Part shown: one piece after another, positions 1 through 6,011 of the stretch | How positions within the stretch are numbered: the first letter of the stretch is position 1 | Layout of the letters: every line of letters starts with the position of its first letter | Source: Flavipsychrobacter stenotrophus | GTDB lineage: Bacteria > Bacteroidota > Bacteroidia > Chitinophagales > Chitinophagaceae | Direction of reading: 5' to 3' | DNA length: 7,726 nucleotides | Assembly (NCBI GenBank): GCA_947371715.1 | Contig: CANBQQ010000142.1 | Span: forward strand, 1 to 7,726 | Program-made: the position numbers and the translations under genes | The notes under the pieces: model-generated | Database searches by the model: none | Told to the model about the DNA's origin: nothing | What the model saw: only the letters and a program-made list of their open reading frames with translations

Positions 1-1211
1 AGACCGTACCCGGCATAATACGTCCATGAATGTGTAGGTAGCGACCAGCCAATGTCCGCATTTGTTTCATAATATACTCCTCCAAGTGATGATATATGAT
101 CCCTGTGGACTACATATCTTCCTTTGATTGTGCAGAACGAAGTATCTGGCCCTTCGTTTGGTAAGTACTCGTAATAAAAGTTATTTCCTCTTTCCTCAGG
201 CATTAACGTAGTATCTATAATAGGTGTACCGCCATAACTGTTGTAAAGTATTCCGTTATAGGGGCTATTGGTACCTGCAGGGTATGTTATATCATTGTAA
301 TGAACCGCAGTTGTATAGCTAAGAATGCCGGAAGACGACGCTCTTGAGGTAACGGTGTCTAAGAAATCGGTATATATATAAATGCCACCTCCTCCAAGCA
401 TATGCGTTTCGTATTTATGGTGCTCATAAACATCTCCGGTAACAAAATCATAAATTGACGCTTGCGTTTGATTTTGTAAAGACACTAGTCTGAAAATAGA
501 ATTGGAAGTGTCTGGCTCCGGGCGTCCATGCCACGGTCCGGGAATTAGATCATAGCCCGGATCATAGATCCTTCCTATTACCAGATCGAGGTAATACTCG
601 GTAGAACTGATGTCTGAAAGTGAATCCGGCATATGGTACGGAAAGGTGTATAAGTCAAATGCCTGGACAAATCCATAGTTCTTGCTTAGTTTTAATTGGA
701 AATTATTTACCGGGTCCGTGGTTCTTGGAGTCCCCGCTGTATCGGCGGTGATAGTTATTGTTTTTATTGAATCCAGATTGCCCAGTACAGTCATGGTATC
801 AAGCGACGTTAAAGTAGCCGTGTAATGAATATTGGTGGCGTCATCAAAAAAACGCCATGAGTCGCCTGGAGCGGCCTGAGTTTTGATAATTACTGTGTCT
901 CCCCATATGTTGTCAAATAAGAAAGTTCCGTCAGTATGCTGAATAATGTTCTTTCCAAGCCAGCTACCACCATCTGAGTCCACATAGGCGGGAATATTGG
1001 CGCTTATTGTGTACCCCATAGCCCTCGGCGTATGAAACGCATGATAAATAGTATCGCTACCCACAACACTTACAGAATCTATCCTGATGCCTCTCAGGTA
1101 CCCATTGCCGTTAGTAAAGTAATTTTTTGGTCCGAACTGCAGGCATTGATAATTCTGGGCATTTGCTATGCCGGTAAATAATATGGAAAGAATAAGTAGC
1201 CATTTCTTCAT
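1..1211 (-). CDS. Large secreted protein, N-terminal part (runs off left edge)
   Basis: The minus-strand frame from the ATG at 1211 stays open for 403 codons to the window edge, so the C-terminus is missing. The protein begins MKKWLLILSILFTGIANA, a classic Sec signal peptide with a probable cleavage after A-N-A (about residue 18) and mature N-terminus QNYQ. The mature part is rich in Tyr, Asp, Thr, Ser and Gly, has few Cys, and shows no membrane segment, which fits a beta-rich periplasmic, surface or secreted protein. I recognise no catalytic motif. In Bacteroidota such proteins often end in a type IX secretion sorting domain, but that end lies outside the window, so this is only a possibility. 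No Shine-Dalgarno is visible; the signal peptide starting exactly at this ATG decides the start. The upstream gene in the same direction is closed by a terminator, so this gene probably has its own promoter in 1212-1308. Confidence 0.85.
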   Translation of the reverse strand, partial: MKKWLLILSILFTGIANAQNYQCLQFGPKNYFTNGNGYLRGIRIDSVSVVGSDTIYHAFHTPRAMGYTISANIPAYVDSDGGSWLGKNIIQHTDGTFLFDNIWGDTVIIKTQAAPGDSWRFFDDATNIHYTATLTSLDTMTVLGNLDSIKTITITADTAGTPRTTDPVNNFQLKLSKNYGFVQAFDLYTFPYHMPDSLSDISSTEYYLDLVIGRIYDPGYDLIPGPWHGRPEPDTSNSIFRLVSLQNQTQASIYDFVTGDVYEHHKYETHMLGGGGIYIYTDFLDTVTSRASSSGILSYTTAVHYNDITYPAGTNSPYNGILYNSYGGTPIIDTTLMPEERGNNFYYEYLPNEGPDTSFCTIKGRYVVHRDHISSLGGVYYETNADIGWSLPTHSWTYYAGYG

Positions 1212-1228
1212 AGTGACAATTTTAAGTG

Positions 1229-1268
1229 ATTGATAATCAATATTAAACAATAATACAGTACGCTGTAT
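1229..1268. promoter_or_regulatory. Two short palindromes upstream of the secreted-protein gene
   Basis: ATTGAT-A-ATCAAT (1229-1241) and ATACAG-TACG-CTGTAT (1253-1268) are perfect 6-bp inverted repeats, 18 to 57 bp upstream of the ATG at 1211. Their position would suit an operator or a 5'-UTR structure. The region is AT-rich, so either could be chance, and I see no convincing TAnnTTTG promoter between them. Confidence 0.2.
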
Positions 1269-1308
1269 CTATTTAGACGTAATAAGTCTGCGATATGTTA
1301 GACCGCAC

Positions 1309-1346
1309 AAAAAATAATTCCCGGTTAATCTTAGCTAACCGGGAAT
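1309..1346 (-). terminator. Intrinsic terminator of the aspartokinase gene
   Basis: A perfect 11-bp stem (ATTCCCGGTTA at 1317-1327 pairing with TAACCGGGAAT at 1336-1346) has an 8-nt loop. On the minus strand it is followed by a T-rich tract (TTATTTTTT, 1316-1308). It starts 23 bp beyond the stop codon of the aspartokinase gene, so it should end that transcript before the secreted-protein gene. Confidence 0.85.
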
Positions 1347-1369
1347 ATGCGTTCAAATTCTGTTCGATA

Positions 1370-2635
1370 TCACTTCATCACCACCTGCAGGGTCTTCCTC
1401 GTTTCCTGCTTCAGCAATATCTGCTTGTTGGCGGTGAGCTGTTCTACCACTTCAGGTGTATAATGGCGTATGGTCAGCAGGCTTACGTTCTCGTTAGACA
1501 ATACCTTATAATCCTTATTCAGTTCTTCTGTCAGATCCTTTATCTTATCTGCCCGGTTATCTATACAGGCTACAAAGCTGATGGCTGCATTCTGTATCAG
1601 GTTCACCTTTATTTTTTTAGCATGGAACAAGGCATACAGCCTGCTCAGGTTATCTTCAGTTATAAAAGAGAAGTCACGAGATGTTACCTGCAGCAATACC
1701 TGGTCGTGCTTCAGCACAATAAGTGGTGGGTAGTTGATGCCCGTTACTTCTGCCTGTATAGTGGTGCCGCTGAGCGATGGATCAAGGAAACACTTTACAT
1801 AGAGCGGTATATTGTTGTTCTGTAGTGGCTTAATGGTCTTGGGGTGTATGATCTGTGCGCCGTAGAACGCCATTTCTATCACCTCGTTATAAGAGAGCGC
1901 TTCTATCTTTACCGTGTTGGTAAACATCTTGGGGTCAGCATTCAGGAACCCTTCTACGTCTTTCCATATGGTCACAGATTCAAGTTGCAGCATAGCCGCC
2001 AGCATAGCTGCTGTGTAGTCCGATCCTTCTCTGCCCAGTGTTACAGAATCTCCGTTGATAGTAGCGCCTATAAATCCCTGGGTGAGTATAGACCTGCCTG
2101 CTTTCATTTTACGGCCCATAACGGCTTGCACCTGCTGCTTGCTGTAATTCCAGTCTACGCCGGCATCTCTATAAGTTTCATCTGTGCGAATAACGGTACG
2201 GGCATCCACCCAGTCAAACGGGAGCCCCTTCTGTACAAGATAGAAATGTAGGAGTAGGGTAGAGCATATCTCGCCCAGGCACACTACCTGGTCGTAAGAA
2301 AAATCATAACGGCTGCTGTCTGCTAGTTTGATCCCTCTTTTCAACTCATTGAAGTAGGTATGAAGTGTGTCTGCGGCTTTAATAAAATGGGTTTCATCCA
2401 GCAGCGCGCGGGCATAGTCCAGGTGTTCCAGTTCCAGCTGCTCCGCAAGATGAATAGCTTCATTCCTATTTCCTGCAAATGCGGCGTTTACTATCTTTTC
2501 CAGTGCATTGGTAGATTTACCCAACGCAGATACAACAAGTAGTACAGGTTCATGTTCATTACTGATGATCGGAAGCAAGGCCTCCATTCTTTCGGGGGTA
2601 GCTATAGAAGCCCCTCCAAATTTAAATACGCGCAT
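1370..2635 (-). CDS. lysC: Aspartokinase (monofunctional)
   Basis: This enzyme phosphorylates L-aspartate with ATP to give 4-phospho-aspartate, the first step towards lysine, diaminopimelate, threonine and methionine, in the cytosol. The 421-residue protein opens with the family signature KFGGAS (residues 5-10), continues with VVSALGKSTNAL (34-45), and has the substrate and nucleotide motif GREGSDYTAA (201-210), WKDVEG (224-229), ADP (233-235) and AFYGAQIIHPKTIKPL (256-271). The kinase core therefore looks complete and active. Residues from about 311 to 421 form the C-terminal regulatory part, probably tandem ACT domains that bind an end-product amino acid. No homoserine dehydrogenase domain follows, so it is not the bifunctional ThrA type. 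The ATG at 2635 precedes the conserved N-terminal strand directly, which fixes the start. No Shine-Dalgarno is seen; two TATTTTTA boxes at 2640-2656 resemble the Bacteroidota -7 element but lack its final G. Which end product inhibits it, and hence the exact isozyme name, cannot be read from sequence alone. Confidence 0.95.
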   Translation of the reverse strand: MRVFKFGGASIATPERMEALLPIISNEHEPVLLVVSALGKSTNALEKIVNAAFAGNRNEAIHLAEQLELEHLDYARALLDETHFIKAADTLHTYFNELKRGIKLADSSRYDFSYDQVVCLGEICSTLLLHFYLVQKGLPFDWVDARTVIRTDETYRDAGVDWNYSKQQVQAVMGRKMKAGRSILTQGFIGATINGDSVTLGREGSDYTAAMLAAMLQLESVTIWKDVEGFLNADPKMFTNTVKIEALSYNEVIEMAFYGAQIIHPKTIKPLQNNNIPLYVKCFLDPSLSGTTIQAEVTGINYPPLIVLKHDQVLLQVTSRDFSFITEDNLSRLYALFHAKKIKVNLIQNAAISFVACIDNRADKIKDLTEELNKDYKVLSNENVSLLTIRHYTPEVVEQLTANKQILLKQETRKTLQVVMK

Positions 2636-3005
2636 GCTGTAAAAATAATAAAAATAATGGCTGATTAGCTTAGTGTCTCAATGGTGTTGATGCTGCCAAA
2701 CCTCTACAACGAAAGTGAGCTAAAAGGTTTGACATTGCCATAGAACCCCTGAAGGGTAATGCCATGTCATGATGCCGAAGGTATCAGATGTTTATAGCAA
2801 AATGAGATGGAAATTGGTAAACGATGCCGAAGGTATCGGATGTCTGGTTAGGCACCCTTCGCTTACCTTAATGACAAAGCCATGAAGGGGCAAAACAACT
2901 CTGACATCACACGTCTATATATGCAACCCTACAACCGACATGTTGCGTGGCATGGTTTTCATCACACTGATTAAGTAACACGGAACTTAACCAACAAGAT
3001 ATTTT
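2636..3005. other. 370-bp divergent intergenic region
   Basis: This spacer separates the minus-strand aspartokinase from the plus-strand small lipoprotein and should hold both promoters. I see no ORF with coding character. It contains a two-copy repeat (listed separately), a short CCCTGAAGGG hairpin at 2747-2756, and a CCCTTC/GAAGGG pair at 2855-2860 and 2884-2889. The mixture looks like decayed dispersed repeat sequence. No good TAnnTTTG promoter match was found in front of the lipoprotein gene. Confidence 0.6.
2771..2843. repeat. Imperfect 21-bp direct repeat, two copies
   Basis: A unit beginning GATGCCGAAGGTATC and ending GGATGT or AGATGT occurs at 2771-2791 and again at 2823-2843, with one mismatch, start to start 52 bp. 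Each unit is itself a near-palindrome (GATGCC-gaa-GGTATC, pairing with one G-T wobble). The unit resembles GCCGAAGGC-type intergenic repeats that I recall from Bacteroidota genomes; that link is from memory, not a search. Confidence 0.7.
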
Positions 3006-3164
3006 ATGAAACGAAAATTAATGATACTCATAGCAATAATGGTAGTGAGCATGAACCTCACCTCTTGCCTTATCAGCACACCTCACAGAGGCGGTGGTAC
3101 TTACTACCAAAGAGACAGTGGCCATCATGATAATGGTCATCACTACGGTCGCGGCCGCCATTGA
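3006..3164 (+). CDS. Small His/Gly-rich lipoprotein (52 aa)
   Basis: The reading frame from the ATG at 3006 encodes 52 residues. It starts MKRKLMILIAIMVVSMN, a lipoprotein signal peptide, followed by the lipobox L-T-S-C with Cys21 as the lipidated residue. The mature part is only 32 residues and is dominated by Gly, His, Arg and Tyr, with HH pairs at 40-41 and 45-46 and an ending of GRGRH. It should be anchored in the inner or outer membrane. Such tiny lipoproteins are common in Bacteroidota and mostly lack a known role; His clusters suggest metal or polyanion contact, but this is inference. A 14-bp hairpin terminator begins 37 bp after the stop, which supports a real single-gene transcript. 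No Shine-Dalgarno is present before the ATG. Confidence 0.72.
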   Translation: MKRKLMILIAIMVVSMNLTSCLISTPHRGGGTYYQRDSGHHDNGHHYGRGRH

Positions 3165-3200
3165 TAAGGTGGATAGAACGTGAGATCCTACATTAAAACA

Positions 3201-3240
3201 TAACGGCAGAGCGTTTCACACGCTCTGCCGTTAATATATT
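3201..3240. terminator. Bidirectional intrinsic terminator
   Basis: A perfect 14-bp stem (TAACGGCAGAGCGT at 3201-3214, ACGCTCTGCCGTTA at 3220-3233) has a 5-nt loop TTCAC. On the plus strand it runs into TTAATATATTTG, and on the minus strand into TGTTTTAATG. It sits between the convergent stops at 3164 (plus) and 3252 (minus), so it can end both transcripts. Confidence 0.88.
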
Positions 3241-3251
3241 TGTGAGTTCTT

Positions 3252-3836
3252 CTAGTAATTCTTGTCTGCCTTCATCTTATCCGCTACTGCCGAAAGCGTA
3301 TCATAAAATTCTTCTCCATACTTACGGATGAGCGCATCTTTAAGGAACTTATATACAGGCACCTTTAGCTTATTACCTTGCTTACATGCGGGTTTGCATA
3401 AAGACTGCCTTGGCTCATAATTCACCAGCTCGTAGCCGGGGTTAGATACAATGCGTATTGGGAACAGGTGGCAGGAGATCGGCTTCCTGAAGTTGATATG
3501 ACCTTCTTTCCAGGCCTTCTCTATACCACACTTCACAATGCCAAGTTCATCAGTATAGCCATATACACATATGCCGCCATTAACGGTTGGGGTCACTAAT
3601 CCATGTTCAGGATCGGTGGTATGCGTGCCCTGTCTTTCTATCTCATCAAGGTAGGCGGGCTCCAGGTGTGGTTTTATCTTGGGGTATAACTGGGCAATGA
3701 TCATAGACTCCTCGTGAGTTATCGGCGCACCGCAATCTCCGTCCACACAACACCCGCCCTTACATTTATTAAGGTCGCAGAGAAAGTTCTCTTCAACTAT
3801 CTCATCGCTCAGTAGTACGTGGTCTATTGCTATCAT
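3252..3836 (-). CDS. DUF3109 family cysteine-cluster protein
   Basis: The 194-residue protein matches the DUF3109 family, common in Bacteroidota and of unknown function. It carries ten cysteines in the pattern expected of a metal or iron-sulfur binding protein: C20, C25, C29, C30 and C35 in the CKGGCCVDGDCG region, then C90, C103, C122 (ISCHLFPIR), C147 and C151. This resembles the YkgJ-type zinc or iron chelating Cys clusters. It has no signal peptide or membrane segment, so it is cytosolic. The N-terminus MIAIDHVLLSDEIVEENFLC begins the conserved domain almost at once, which supports the ATG at 3836. It is the last of three minus-strand genes and is followed by the hairpin at 3201-3233. The 75-bp gap to the CBS gene contains a hairpin oriented for the opposite strand. 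The family assignment is firm; any biochemical role is unknown. Confidence 0.9.
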   Translation of the reverse strand: MIAIDHVLLSDEIVEENFLCDLNKCKGGCCVDGDCGAPITHEESMIIAQLYPKIKPHLEPAYLDEIERQGTHTTDPEHGLVTPTVNGGICVYGYTDELGIVKCGIEKAWKEGHINFRKPISCHLFPIRIVSNPGYELVNYEPRQSLCKPACKQGNKLKVPVYKFLKDALIRKYGEEFYDTLSAVADKMKADKNY

Positions 3837-3858
3837 TAGTTTCTATGCTTAATTCTTC

Positions 3859-3889
3859 CCGCAATAACAGGTGCGGTTTTTATTTTTTT
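3859..3889 (+). terminator. Terminator-like hairpin with T-tract, antisense to its neighbours
   Basis: CCGCA (3859-3863) pairs with TGCGG (3872-3876) around an 8-nt loop and is followed on the plus strand by TTTTTATTTTTTTA. The form is that of a weak intrinsic terminator on the plus strand, although both flanking genes are on the minus strand. The stem is only 5 bp, so it may be accidental or may block antisense transcription. Confidence 0.35.
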
Positions 3890-3911
3890 ACTTTTAAGTT
3901 TTTACCTTTTA

Positions 3912-4574
3912 TCACATATTCAGGTAATTCATCAGCAGGTTGTACTTGCCCATCACATCTTCCATATTCTTCTGGTCGCCAAATACCTCCTTTATTCTGT
4001 AGTCGTGTCTTTCCAGTGAAGATACTACTGCCTCCAGCGCTGTTCTGTTGGTCTTTATGGTCACTTCCATCATGCCTTCCGGTGTAGTGTATACCTGCGA
4101 GTTCATAATGGTCACATCCTCATTCTCGCAAATGCGCGCTATTTCATAGAGGCTGTAATTGCGTGCTTCCATTTCCAGTACTATAATGCCGCCGGCCACT
4201 TCTATACTGCTGCCATCGGCAATGTATTTGAGCATGGTTGCCCTGGTAATTGCGCCAATGTATTTCTGTTCAAAGGTTACAATGGGCAGTACATCAAGCT
4301 CCATCTGTGTCATCAGGCGCAAAGCCTCGTAAGGATGTGCCGAAGCAGGTATAGCCGGCTTGTAGGTAAGTAATAAGCCCGTGTCTTGTAGTGCTGTTTC
4401 GGGGTCGTCCATATCTATCAGGTTGTCCTCTTTTACCAGTGCCACATACATTTCATCCACTACCACAGGCAATTCTGTCAACTTATTCTCTTCCATCAGC
4501 TCCATTGCCTTACTGCCGGTGTCGGTGGGTAATAAGGTGGGTACTAAAGGTGAAATTAACCGCGTCATGCTCAT
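3912..4574 (-). CDS. CBS-pair protein with C-terminal ACT-like domain
   Basis: The 220-residue cytosolic protein has two CBS motifs, about residues 6-55 (LISPLVPTLLPTDTGSKAME, then LPVVVD) and 70-118 (YKPAIPASAHPYEALRLM, then LPIVTFEQKYIGAIT). A region from about 128 to 200 alternates strands and helices like an ACT domain (GGIIVLEMEARNYSLYEIAR, then YRIKEVFG). CBS pairs usually bind adenine nucleotides and ACT domains bind small ligands, so this is probably a ligand sensor; no enzyme domain is attached. Two start codons are possible: the ATG at 4574, and a second at 4568 giving MTRLISPL. The purine-rich GAGGG lies only 2 nt before the first ATG but 8 nt before the second, so the 4568 start is at least as likely. 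In other Bacteroidota I recall related genes next to an alpha/beta hydrolase and NAD kinase; here the hydrolase is present but the next gene is DUF3109. Confidence 0.88.
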   Translation of the reverse strand: MSMTRLISPLVPTLLPTDTGSKAMELMEENKLTELPVVVDEMYVALVKEDNLIDMDDPETALQDTGLLLTYKPAIPASAHPYEALRLMTQMELDVLPIVTFEQKYIGAITRATMLKYIADGSSIEVAGGIIVLEMEARNYSLYEIARICENEDVTIMNSQVYTTPEGMMEVTIKTNRTALEAVVSSLERHDYRIKEVFGDQKNMEDVMGKYNLLMNYLNM

Positions 4575-4607
4575 ATCCCTCGGGTTTCGTTTATAGTTAG
4601 TGTATTA

Positions 4608-4636
4608 CAAATTGAAAGCCAGACTGCACTTCCAAA
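4608..4636 (-). promoter_or_regulatory. Candidate Bacteroidota promoter for the CBS gene
   Basis: Read on the minus strand, TTTG (4636-4633) is followed after 17 nt by TCAATTTG (4615-4608). That is one base from the TAnnTTTG -7 consensus, and the spacer is at the short end of the usual range. A transcript starting near 4600 would leave a leader of about 26 to 32 nt before the two possible ATGs. Confidence 0.35.
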
Positions 4637-4677
4637 CCCTTTGGTACAGTATTATGTCACTCGGCTGACAATGTAGG

Positions 4678-5436
4678 TCATTTGTGCTTGTTCAAAAACT
4701 CGGCAAGGATCTTATTAAACTCTTCAGGTACTTCCATCATCGGGGCATGACCGCACTTGTCTATCCAGTGCAGTTCCGAATTAGGGATCAGTGTCTTGAA
4801 CTCTTCCGCTACCATAGGTGGCGTTATCGTGTCATTCTTACCCCATATCAGGCACGTAGGCGTTGTTATGGTATTTAGTTCATCACCCAGGTTGTGTTTG
4901 ATGGCTGAGCGCGCTAATGATATGATCTTCAGCGCCTTCATTCTCGAATTCACTATCTCAAATACTTCATCAACCAGCTCTTTGGTAGCTACTTTTGGAT
5001 CGTAAAAGGTAAGTTCAGTTTTCTTGCGTATATATTCTCTGTCACCACGCTTAGGGTAGGTTTCGCCCATGCCGTTCTCAAACAAGCCCGAGCTGCCGGT
5101 AAGCGTGATGGTCTTTACTTTTTCCGGATGCTTCAACAAATAAACAAGCCCTACGTGGCCCCCAAGCGAGTTGCCCAGAAGGTGCACATCTTTAAGTTGC
5201 TGATGTTCAATAAATTTAGTCACAAACCTCGACAGCCCTGCAACGCTGGTTTCCAGCAATGTCAGGTCAAAAAGAGGCAATAATGGTATAATTACCCTGT
5301 AAGATTGTTTAAAATGATCTACCAGGTCTTTGAAATTACTCAATGCGCCAAACAAGCCATGCAAAAGTACTAATGGCTCGCCGGTACCCTCTTCGAGGTA
5401 ATTGAATTTTCCAGAATGTTTAATTTCGTATTCCAT
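4678..5436 (-). CDS. Alpha/beta hydrolase
   Basis: The 252-residue protein is a typical single-domain alpha/beta-hydrolase of normal length without signal peptide, so it should act in the cytosol. The oxyanion-hole region is LVLLHGLFG (22-30), the nucleophile elbow is GNSLGG with Ser90, the acid is probably Asp202 in IWGKNDTITPP, and the base is His230 in CGHAPMMEVPE. A cap region lies roughly at 115-185. The triad is intact, so it is probably an active esterase, lipase or C-C bond hydrolase of the MhpC/BphD-like group, but the substrate cannot be told. The ATG at 5436 begins directly before the first strand (MEYEIKHSGKFNYLEEG). The gene lies 103 bp upstream of the CBS gene on the same strand. 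A perfect -7 element lies about 50 bp upstream of the start. Confidence 0.92.
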   Translation of the reverse strand: MEYEIKHSGKFNYLEEGTGEPLVLLHGLFGALSNFKDLVDHFKQSYRVIIPLLPLFDLTLLETSVAGLSRFVTKFIEHQQLKDVHLLGNSLGGHVGLVYLLKHPEKVKTITLTGSSGLFENGMGETYPKRGDREYIRKKTELTFYDPKVATKELVDEVFEIVNSRMKALKIISLARSAIKHNLGDELNTITTPTCLIWGKNDTITPPMVAEEFKTLIPNSELHWIDKCGHAPMMEVPEEFNKILAEFLNKHK

Positions 5437-5485
5437 TCACTTAGTTGTGCTATTCTGCTAAAATAAGATAATAGGCCAAAAACGA

Positions 5486-5493
5486 CAAAAGTA
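5486..5493 (-). promoter_or_regulatory. Candidate -7 element for the hydrolase gene
   Basis: On the minus strand TACTTTTG matches the Bacteroidota -7 consensus TAnnTTTG exactly, 49 bp before the ATG at 5436. No clear TTG or TTTG -33 partner is found 17 to 23 nt upstream, so support rests on the -7 box and position. Confidence 0.4.
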
Positions 5494-5583
5494 ATTAAAA
5501 GAAAATTGGGCTTGTACCGGAATACAGGCACTTAACAATACTTTTATATCGTAATGTCGGTGATCTAAAGCAGGGACAGGAGA

Positions 5584-5823
5584 CTAGTTCTTCCCTACAA
5601 AAAAGATAAATGGTGTACTCGCGGCTTCATTGAGCGCGGCCCTCACTTTATTTTGTTTGCTGATCACCTTATAGCGTTGCAGGTCTATGGCCTCGAGGTG
5701 GGCTATGTAGCTTTTGTTCATATTGCTGCGACGCAGGAAAGATGCCAGGAATATGGCTGATGAAATATCGGCAGCAATGATGTTCTTAACGTAATGGATC
5801 CACGTGTTTTGTCTCTCCCACAT
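5584..5823 (-). CDS. Hypothetical protein, 79 aa from internal ATG (frame open from 5892)
   Basis: The frame is open from a GTG at 5892 (102 residues), but the first ATG is at 5823, giving 79 residues: MWERQNTWIHYVKNIIAADI and onward to the C-terminus TPFIFFVGKN. The segment around IIAADISSAIFLASFL is moderately hydrophobic and could be a buried helix or weak membrane segment; the rest is basic and helical (LQRYKVISKQNKVRAALNEA). I recognise no family. The stop of the upstream small ORF (5838) lies 14 nt before this ATG. The two could be a translationally linked pair, or fragments of one gene split by a frameshift. No ribosome-binding sequence or terminator is evident. The even composition and the lack of long opposing frames make coding plausible but not certain. 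Confidence 0.45.
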   Translation of the reverse strand: MWERQNTWIHYVKNIIAADISSAIFLASFLRRSNMNKSYIAHLEAIDLQRYKVISKQNKVRAALNEAASTPFIFFVGKN

Positions 5824-5837
5824 ACAATACAGTTTTT

Positions 5838-5984
5838 TTATCTTCTCCTGGGGCGCCTGTAAGCATTCATCAGGTCGCTGCCACAGCCGCACTTCTTACT
5901 GGCGCTTACACAACCTTCCGCTAATTCTACTAACGCAAATCCTAAAAAAGTATAAATAATTATTCTTCCTATCTTCTTTTTCAT
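5838..5984 (-). CDS. Small Cys-rich probable lipoprotein (48 aa)
   Basis: From the ATG at 5984 a 48-residue frame reads MKKKIGRIIIYTFLGFALVE, a basic then hydrophobic signal-like N-terminus. Next come L-A-E-G-C, an imperfect lipobox with Cys25, then a short tail with the motif KKCGCGSDL (Cys32, Cys34) and a very basic end, RRPRRR. Short proteins ending in a CGCG-type motif and basic residues recur, as far as I recall, in Bacteroidota, but I cannot name the family. The TAA stop falls in a run of seven A bases, and the downstream ORF lies in a different frame, so a frameshift artefact or mutation should be considered. The gene diverges from the glycosyltransferase, with only 27 bp between the two start codons. 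Confidence 0.55.
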   Translation of the reverse strand: MKKKIGRIIIYTFLGFALVELAEGCVSASKKCGCGSDLMNAYRRPRRR

Positions 5985-5986
5985 AC

Positions 5987-5994
5987 TAGTTTTG
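5987..5994 (+). promoter_or_regulatory. Candidate -7 element for the glycosyltransferase gene
   Basis: TAGTTTTG matches TAnnTTTG exactly and lies inside the 27-bp gap between the divergent starts, immediately beside the opposing ATG at 5984. Transcription from it would begin near 6001, leaving a leader of about 11 nt before the TTG at 6012. This supports that unusual start. No obvious -33 box is visible. Confidence 0.45.
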
Positions 5995-6011
5995 TAAAAA
6001 TAGGGAAATTA

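Noticed and set aside
1317..1346. Inverted repeat as a transposon end
   Set aside because: A T-tract follows the stem directly behind the aspartokinase stop, with no transposase or target duplication; an intrinsic terminator explains it fully.
1295..2542. Plus-strand open frames opposite aspartokinase
   Set aside because: They lie antisense to a gene with full family motifs and encode Cys/Tyr/His-rich sequence without domain character; shadows of the real gene.
2636..3005. Amino-acid riboswitch (lysine type) in front of aspartokinase
   Set aside because: The minus-strand leader shows no series of conserved helices, and the only near structures are short repeats more than 100 bp from the start codon.
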